Assembly: GCA_023254985.1 (NCBI GenBank) | Contig: JALRJT010000047.1 | Span: 1 to 8,905 of the forward strand | Length of the DNA stretch: 8,905 bases | Reading direction: 5' to 3' | From: Ilumatobacteraceae bacterium | GTDB taxonomy: Bacteria; Actinomycetota; Acidimicrobiia; Acidimicrobiales; Ilumatobacteraceae | Shown here: positions 5,852 to 8,905 of the stretch, piece after piece | Layout: each line of letters opens with the position of its first letter | Numbering within the stretch: the first letter of the stretch is position 1 | Notes under the pieces: generated by a model | What the model saw: only the letters and a program-made list of their open reading frames with translations | Told to the model about the DNA's origin: nothing | The model's database searches: none | Made by a program: the position numbers and the translations under genes

Positions 5852-6844
5852 ATGCGAGTTCTCGCCGCCGTCGACAAGTTTCGAGGAACGGTCACTGCTG
5901 CTCAAGTTGCCGCGGCGATTGGACATGCGTGCTGGGAACTCGGCCATGAATGCATCGAGCGACCGATCGCCGACGGAGGTGAAGGGACGCTCGAAGCTCT
6001 CGGCGGGGCGAACAGGACGACTCGTGTCACCGATCCCCTCGGTCGACCTGTCGATGCACAATGGCGGATGTCGCAAGGTACTGCGATCATCGAGATGGCG
6101 CGAGCTTCGGGCTTGCAGCTGGTCGGCGGTAAAGAATCAAACGATCCCATCGCCGCCTCGACCGTAGGCACTGGACAACTCATCGATACCGCGCTCAACG
6201 AAGGAGCTGAACGCATCATCGTCTGTGTTGGTGGATCAGCGACGACTGACGGCGGGCTTGGAGCAGTTCAGGCGATTTCTACTCCAGCGCGACTCAAGGC
6301 AGTCGACTTCGTCGTTGCCTGTGATGTTCGAACACCATTCGTCGACGCTGCACGACAATTTGCTCCGCAGAAGGGGGCGTCGCCTGCCCAAGTTGAGTTT
6401 CTCGCCAATCGATTGACTCGGCTGGTCGATGACTACAGGGACAAGTTCGGGGTAGACGTCTCCGTCATCGAAGGTGCTGGGGCCGCAGGTGGTCTTGCCG
6501 GAGGTCTCGCTGCTCTTGGTGCACGACTTCAACCCGGCTTTGACATCGTTGCTGAAGAACTCGGACTGGAAGAACTCGTCAGTCGCAGCGACGTCATCAT
6601 CTCCGGAGAAGGCTTCGTTGATGCGGAAAGTTTCAACGGCAAAGTCGTAGGTGGAATGAGAGAACTTTGCTTACGAACAAACAAACCAATCGGGGTCATT
6701 TGCGGAAACATCGATGCCGAAGTCTCTGATTACGTCCCACACATCAGCCTCGTCGACAAATTCGGAGAACATGAGGCGTTCAACGCAACTGCCACCTGCA
6801 TCGAGCGAGCAACAGGTGAGCTGCTCGAACTCTTGAACTTCTAG
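5852..6844 (+). CDS. Glycerate kinase (GarK/GlxK family)
   Basis: This cytosolic kinase phosphorylates glycerate, in this family usually to 2-phosphoglycerate, feeding glyoxylate- or serine-derived carbon into glycolysis. Family blocks in order: AAVDKFRGTVTA (5-16, compare the usual DSFKGS), IADGGEGT (39-46), IIEMARASGLQL (79-90), TVGTGQLIDTAL (104-115), VCVGGSATTDGGLGAVQA (124-141), ACDVRTPF (156-163), APQKGA (171-176), GAGAAGGLAGGL (208-219) and IISGEGFVDAESFNGKVVGG (249-268). At 330 residues it is shorter than the roughly 375-380 of enteric members, but no block is missing. The start is supported by TAGCCT 6 bases upstream and by the family N-terminus. The gene is divergent from the glycosyltransferase and ends 1 bp from the convergent LytR_C gene stop. 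A metabolic link to the mutase pathway, which handles glyoxylate, is only an inference. Confidence 0.93.
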   Translation: MRVLAAVDKFRGTVTAAQVAAAIGHACWELGHECIERPIADGGEGTLEALGGANRTTRVTDPLGRPVDAQWRMSQGTAIIEMARASGLQLVGGKESNDPIAASTVGTGQLIDTALNEGAERIIVCVGGSATTDGGLGAVQAISTPARLKAVDFVVACDVRTPFVDAARQFAPQKGASPAQVEFLANRLTRLVDDYRDKFGVDVSVIEGAGAAGGLAGGLAALGARLQPGFDIVAEELGLEELVSRSDVIISGEGFVDAESFNGKVVGGMRELCLRTNKPIGVICGNIDAEVSDYVPHISLVDKFGEHEAFNATATCIERATGELLELLNF

Positions 6845-6845
6845 A

Positions 6846-7421
6846 TCAGCCCGAGACTGGCGAAGCGAGGGGTTTGCCCGCAAGGTCGGTGCCGAGAAGT
6901 ATCAACACTGTCGCTTCACCCAGTTGACCGCTCTCCGTTGGAATCGGTGCGGGCATTGCTGCGGTCGTTACGCCACCAAGTTCAGCTGCCACGCGTGCAG
7001 CAGCAATTTCACTACCGGGAATGAAATAGACGACCGTTTGTGTCTGCTTCGGAGTGATTTCGCTCGCATTCGTGGCCGGCTGCACGATGAATCCACGACC
7101 CTGCAGGGCGGTGGTGAGTTCACCAGCGCTACCCGGCACCTTCGAAGCATTGGCGATCTGGACCTTGAAATTGGTCAGTGGAATTGTCGTATCGACCGTT
7201 GTTTCGACCGGGACGGAGTCTGTTGATGCGACATCGTCGGTCGGCTGGGCAATGCCACCATCGGTTGGATTTACTGATGACGAGTTGTCGCCATTGATGT
7301 CACGCAGGATCAAAAATCCAAGAATGACCGCAGCAACTGCCACGACGATCGATGTCGTCGAATTGAGGTTTGGTCGAGCTGGAGCTGCTGGTCTGCGGGG
7401 GCGTCGCTGGTCTTGATTCAT
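6846..7421 (-). CDS. LytR_C-domain single-pass membrane protein
   Basis: This 191-residue protein has a basic, Pro/Arg-rich N-terminus (1-20), one hydrophobic segment (about 24-39) and an extracytoplasmic Ser/Thr/Asp-rich linker (43-82). The C-terminal domain (about 85-180) is of LytR_C type: FKVQIANASKVPGSAGELTT, then GRGFIVQPA, TVVYFIPGSEIAAARVAAEL and ATVLILLGTDL. LytR_C domains occur at the end of LCP cell-wall ligases and, in Actinobacteria, as stand-alone membrane proteins of unknown function. No LCP catalytic domain is present. The ATG at 7421 is chosen over an in-frame upstream start at 7442 because TACGGT lies 6 bases before it and the family starts with a short basic cytoplasmic tail. 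It ends 1 bp from the glycerate kinase stop. Confidence 0.86.
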   Translation of the reverse strand: MNQDQRRPRRPAAPARPNLNSTTSIVVAVAAVILGFLILRDINGDNSSSVNPTDGGIAQPTDDVASTDSVPVETTVDTTIPLTNFKVQIANASKVPGSAGELTTALQGRGFIVQPATNASEITPKQTQTVVYFIPGSEIAAARVAAELGGVTTAAMPAPIPTESGQLGEATVLILLGTDLAGKPLASPVSG

Positions 7422-7427
7422 ACAATC

Positions 7428-7433
7428 ACCGTA
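7428..7433 (-). promoter_or_regulatory. Putative -10 element of the LytR_C gene (leaderless)
   Basis: On the minus strand TACGGT lies exactly 6 bases (GATTGT) before the ATG at 7421, fitting a -10 hexamer at -12 to -7 of a leaderless transcript. No Shine-Dalgarno sequence is present. It is the same hexamer as the minus-strand -10 proposed for the acyltransferase gene. An inverted repeat lies just upstream at 7445-7461. Confidence 0.5.
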
Positions 7434-7444
7434 CCTCTCCACGA

Positions 7445-7461
7445 ATGACCAATGAGGTCAT
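7445..7461. repeat. Inverted repeat ATGACC-N5-GGTCAT
   Basis: Perfect 6-bp arms separated by AATGA lie between the 3' end of the tRNA gene (7475) and the LytR_C -10 element. The repeat spans about -24 to -40 relative to the LytR_C start, so it could be an operator in the -35 region. It could also be a weak hairpin ending the tRNA transcript, but no T-run follows on either strand, so a classical intrinsic terminator is unlikely. Confidence 0.3.
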
Positions 7462-7474
7462 GGTTAATTCTCAG

Positions 7475-7546
7475 AGCCGGGTGTGGGAATTGAACCCACG
7501 ACCTACCGCTTACAAGGCGGTTGCTCTGCCCCTGAGCTAACCCGGC
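7475..7546 (-). tRNA. tRNA-Thr (anticodon UGU)
   Basis: A complete 72-nt cloverleaf reads on the minus strand. The acceptor stem is GCCGGGT/ACCCGGC and the D stem GCTC/GAGC. The anticodon stem ACCGC/GCGGT holds loop CTTGTAA, with anticodon TGT at 7514-7512. A five-base variable region follows, then T stem GTGGG/CCCAC with loop TTCAATT. The discriminator is U. CCA is not encoded (CTG follows), so it must be added after transcription. It reads ACA, and ACG/ACU by wobble depending on modification. The gene starts 29 bp after the rlmB stop with no TANNNT motif suitably placed between, so it may be processed from the rlmB transcript. Confidence 0.97.
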
Positions 7547-7575
7547 ACTTCCCTTCTGCTTATCGACATGTCATG

Positions 7576-8433
7576 CTACGCCCTGCGCGCGCGAACGATT
7601 TCGTACGCGGCAAGCGCAGTCGCAGCCGACACATTCAACGACGACAGCGATCCGAGCATTGGAATGCTGACGAGCACGTCGCATCGCTCTCTTACCAGAC
7701 GCGATAGCCCGGGCCCCTCTGCTCCAAGCACGAGACAGATCGGTTCCCGTGCGAGATCGCCAATATCGAAGATGCTCTTGTCCGCTGCGTCGTGCAACCC
7801 GACGATCCACACGCCCGCTTCCTTCAATTGGCGTAACGCGGTCGGCAGTCCGCCGACGATGCACATCGGCACGTACTCGACGGCTCCCGCTGCAGACTTT
7901 GCGGCAGTCGGCGTGACATGTACGGCGCGATGTCGTGGGAGGATCACACCATCGACGCCGGCTCCGTCGCACGATCGCAAAATGGACCCGAGATTGCCTG
8001 GATCGGTCACACCGTCGACGGCGATGAGAAACGGCTTGCGCTTCGTCGGTGCATCTGACACGAAGCCTGCGAGATCGGCCTCAACAATTTCCTGCGCAAA
8101 TGCAATGACTCCCTGTGGGGCTTCGCTACGTGCCTCTCGCTCAAGCTCACGGCGCGGAACCTTGCGAACTGGAACGCGCTGGTCACGAGCGAGATCGAGG
8201 ATGTCGGTCATCACCGGGTTTTCGTCAAGTTCCTCAGAAACCACGATCTCATGCACTCGACGACGCCCGGCAAGGAGCAACTCCCGTACGGCCTGGCGCC
8301 CCTCAACCTGTGTCCCACCAAGCCCTCTGTCGTCGCGAGTGGCACGTTGCGCGCCGTCGCGCTGTGGACTGCGAGTTCTCGGTGGGCGTCGTCCCGGCTT
8401 GCGGGAGGATCCGCGCTCGTTCCGCGGTTTCAC
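7576..8433 (-). CDS. rlmB: 23S rRNA (guanosine-2'-O-)-methyltransferase RlmB (SpoU/TrmH family)
   Basis: RlmB 2'-O-methylates a guanosine in the peptidyl-transferase P loop of 23S rRNA (Gm2251 in E. coli) using S-adenosylmethionine. The 285-residue protein has a basic disordered N-terminus (1-38) and an RNA-binding substrate domain starting at VEGRQAVRELL (43-53). The SPOUT knot domain holds all three motifs: VDGVTDPGNLGSILRSC (139-155), LVLGAEGPGLSRLVRERCD (234-252) and SLNVSAATALAAYE (265-278). The catalytic-type Asn (N147), Arg (R153) and motif-3 Ser/Asn are present. The GTG at 8433 shares bases with the ispF stop (GTGA overlap), indicating translational coupling. GAGAG about 8 bases upstream is the only weak Shine-Dalgarno-like sequence noted. 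Some Actinobacteria place cysS between ispF and rlmB; here it is absent. The family also contains TrmH-like tRNA enzymes, but length and context fit RlmB. Confidence 0.94.
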   Translation of the reverse strand: MKPRNERGSSRKPGRRPPRTRSPQRDGAQRATRDDRGLGGTQVEGRQAVRELLLAGRRRVHEIVVSEELDENPVMTDILDLARDQRVPVRKVPRRELEREARSEAPQGVIAFAQEIVEADLAGFVSDAPTKRKPFLIAVDGVTDPGNLGSILRSCDGAGVDGVILPRHRAVHVTPTAAKSAAGAVEYVPMCIVGGLPTALRQLKEAGVWIVGLHDAADKSIFDIGDLAREPICLVLGAEGPGLSRLVRERCDVLVSIPMLGSLSSLNVSAATALAAYEIVRARRA

Positions 8434-8905
8434 TTCAGGTCTCTCGAGATCAGTGCAACTGCAAAGCAGGCGATTCCTTCCGCGCGCCCGAGTGCGCCAA
8501 GTTCCTCTGCACGCCTGCCCTTCACCGTCACGGGCGCTCCAGCAGCACTCGAAAGATTCTCCTGCATCGCTGCACGCTGCGGTGCAAGCTTGGGCCGCTC
8601 GCACACCACGCTGCAGTCAACATTGAGGATTCGATACCCCTCGATAGACAATTTCGCTGCAACATTGCGAAGAATCTCGATGGAGTCTGCACCTTTCCAT
8701 CGCGGATCAGTGTCGGGAAAATGCTCTCCGATGTCACCAAGACCTGCTGCACCAAGTAGCGCATCGGCCACCGCATGGGCAATCGCATCTGCATCACTGT
8801 GCCCGACGAGCGCGCGCTCGCCGTCGAAAATGACACCGCCGAGGACGAGCTTCTTTCCTGATGGAGTCTCTTCAAATCGATGGATGTCGAACCCCTGTCC
8901 GACTC
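8430..8905 (-). CDS. ispF: 2-C-methyl-D-erythritol 2,4-cyclodiphosphate synthase IspF (5' end cut)
   Basis: IspF makes the cyclic diphosphate of the MEP isoprenoid pathway, which supplies precursors for carotenoids among others. The window edge removes only the first few residues; 157 remain, essentially the full family length (about 155-160). The metal site is present: D6 and H8 in GQGFDIHRF and H35 in GHSDADA. Next come ADALLGAAGLGDIGEHFPDT (46-65), NVDCSVVCERPKLAP (94-108) and LGRAEGIACFAVAL (138-151). The usual ATTTE loop that contacts the CDP part is instead GRRAE (129-133). The gene overlaps rlmB by 4 bp (GTGA). A start inside or upstream, including a possible IspD fusion, cannot be judged from this window. 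Confidence 0.96.
   Translation of the reverse strand, partial: VGQGFDIHRFEETPSGKKLVLGGVIFDGERALVGHSDADAIAHAVADALLGAAGLGDIGEHFPDTDPRWKGADSIEILRNVAAKLSIEGYRILNVDCSVVCERPKLAPQRAAMQENLSSAAGAPVTVKGRRAEELGALGRAEGIACFAVALISRDLK

Noticed and set aside
7483..7707. Small plus-strand protein reading across the tRNA
   Set aside because: It is the antisense of tRNA-Thr running into rlmB and has no homology-like content, although such readings are often mis-annotated.
8434..8604. Longer RlmB start inside ispF
   Set aside because: The extension is a frame-shifted reading of ispF; the GTGA overlap start at 8433 is the usual operon arrangement.
7568..8626. Large plus-strand open frame opposite rlmB
   Set aside because: Its Arg/Ser/Pro-rich composition is typical of an antisense shadow in GC-rich DNA; RlmB motifs on the other strand are unambiguous.
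1..8905. CRISPR arrays, insertion sequences, phage or toxin-antitoxin genes
   Set aside because: No direct-repeat arrays, transposase motifs, terminal inverted repeats or integrase-like proteins were seen; apart from the carotenoid block, the content is ordinary chromosomal genes.

Overview
The window looks like chromosomal DNA from a high-GC actinobacterium, most likely class Acidimicrobiia (Ilumatobacter-like). This is inferred from moderately high GC, GTC/GAC-rich codons, many GTG starts, little sign of Shine-Dalgarno sequences, and the flavour of Aat, IspF, the LytR_C protein and the MeaA-type mutase. It is very compact. From position 51 on, about 98% is coding or tRNA; convergent genes end 1-8 bp apart or overlap, and divergent genes start 22-37 bp apart.

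Layout. Bases 1-50 are strikingly AT-rich and may not belong to this genome. Then come aat (leucyl/phenylalanyl-tRNA-protein transferase, +) and a MeaA/Ecm-type ethylmalonyl-CoA mutase (+). Next is a membrane-anchored LysM protein (-) behind a CrtO-type (staphyloxanthin-type) acyltransferase (-). A CrtZ-type carotenoid hydroxylase (+) runs divergently from the acyltransferase. Its 3' end overlaps a CrtA-type carotenoid monooxygenase (-), which lies downstream of a CrtQ-type GT2 glycosyltransferase (-). A glycerate kinase (+) is divergent from the glycosyltransferase and meets a LytR_C-domain membrane protein (-) tail to tail. The right end holds tRNA-Thr(UGU), rlmB and ispF (cut by the window edge), all on the minus strand.

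The most interesting block is 3053-5829. Four genes resemble late carotenoid-tailoring enzymes: hydroxylation (CrtZ), oxidation (CrtA), glycosylation (CrtQ type) and acylation of the sugar (CrtO type). Together they suggest an acylated carotenoid glycoside, a relative of staphyloxanthin, but with no CrtP-type oxidase or backbone genes (crtE, crtB, crtI) in view.

The second theme is expression. Most visible starts have a TANNNT -10 hexamer 6-7 bases before the start codon, as expected for leaderless mRNAs. Both divergent junctions in the carotenoid block carry two -10 hexamers overlapping on opposite strands, that is, compact bidirectional promoters.
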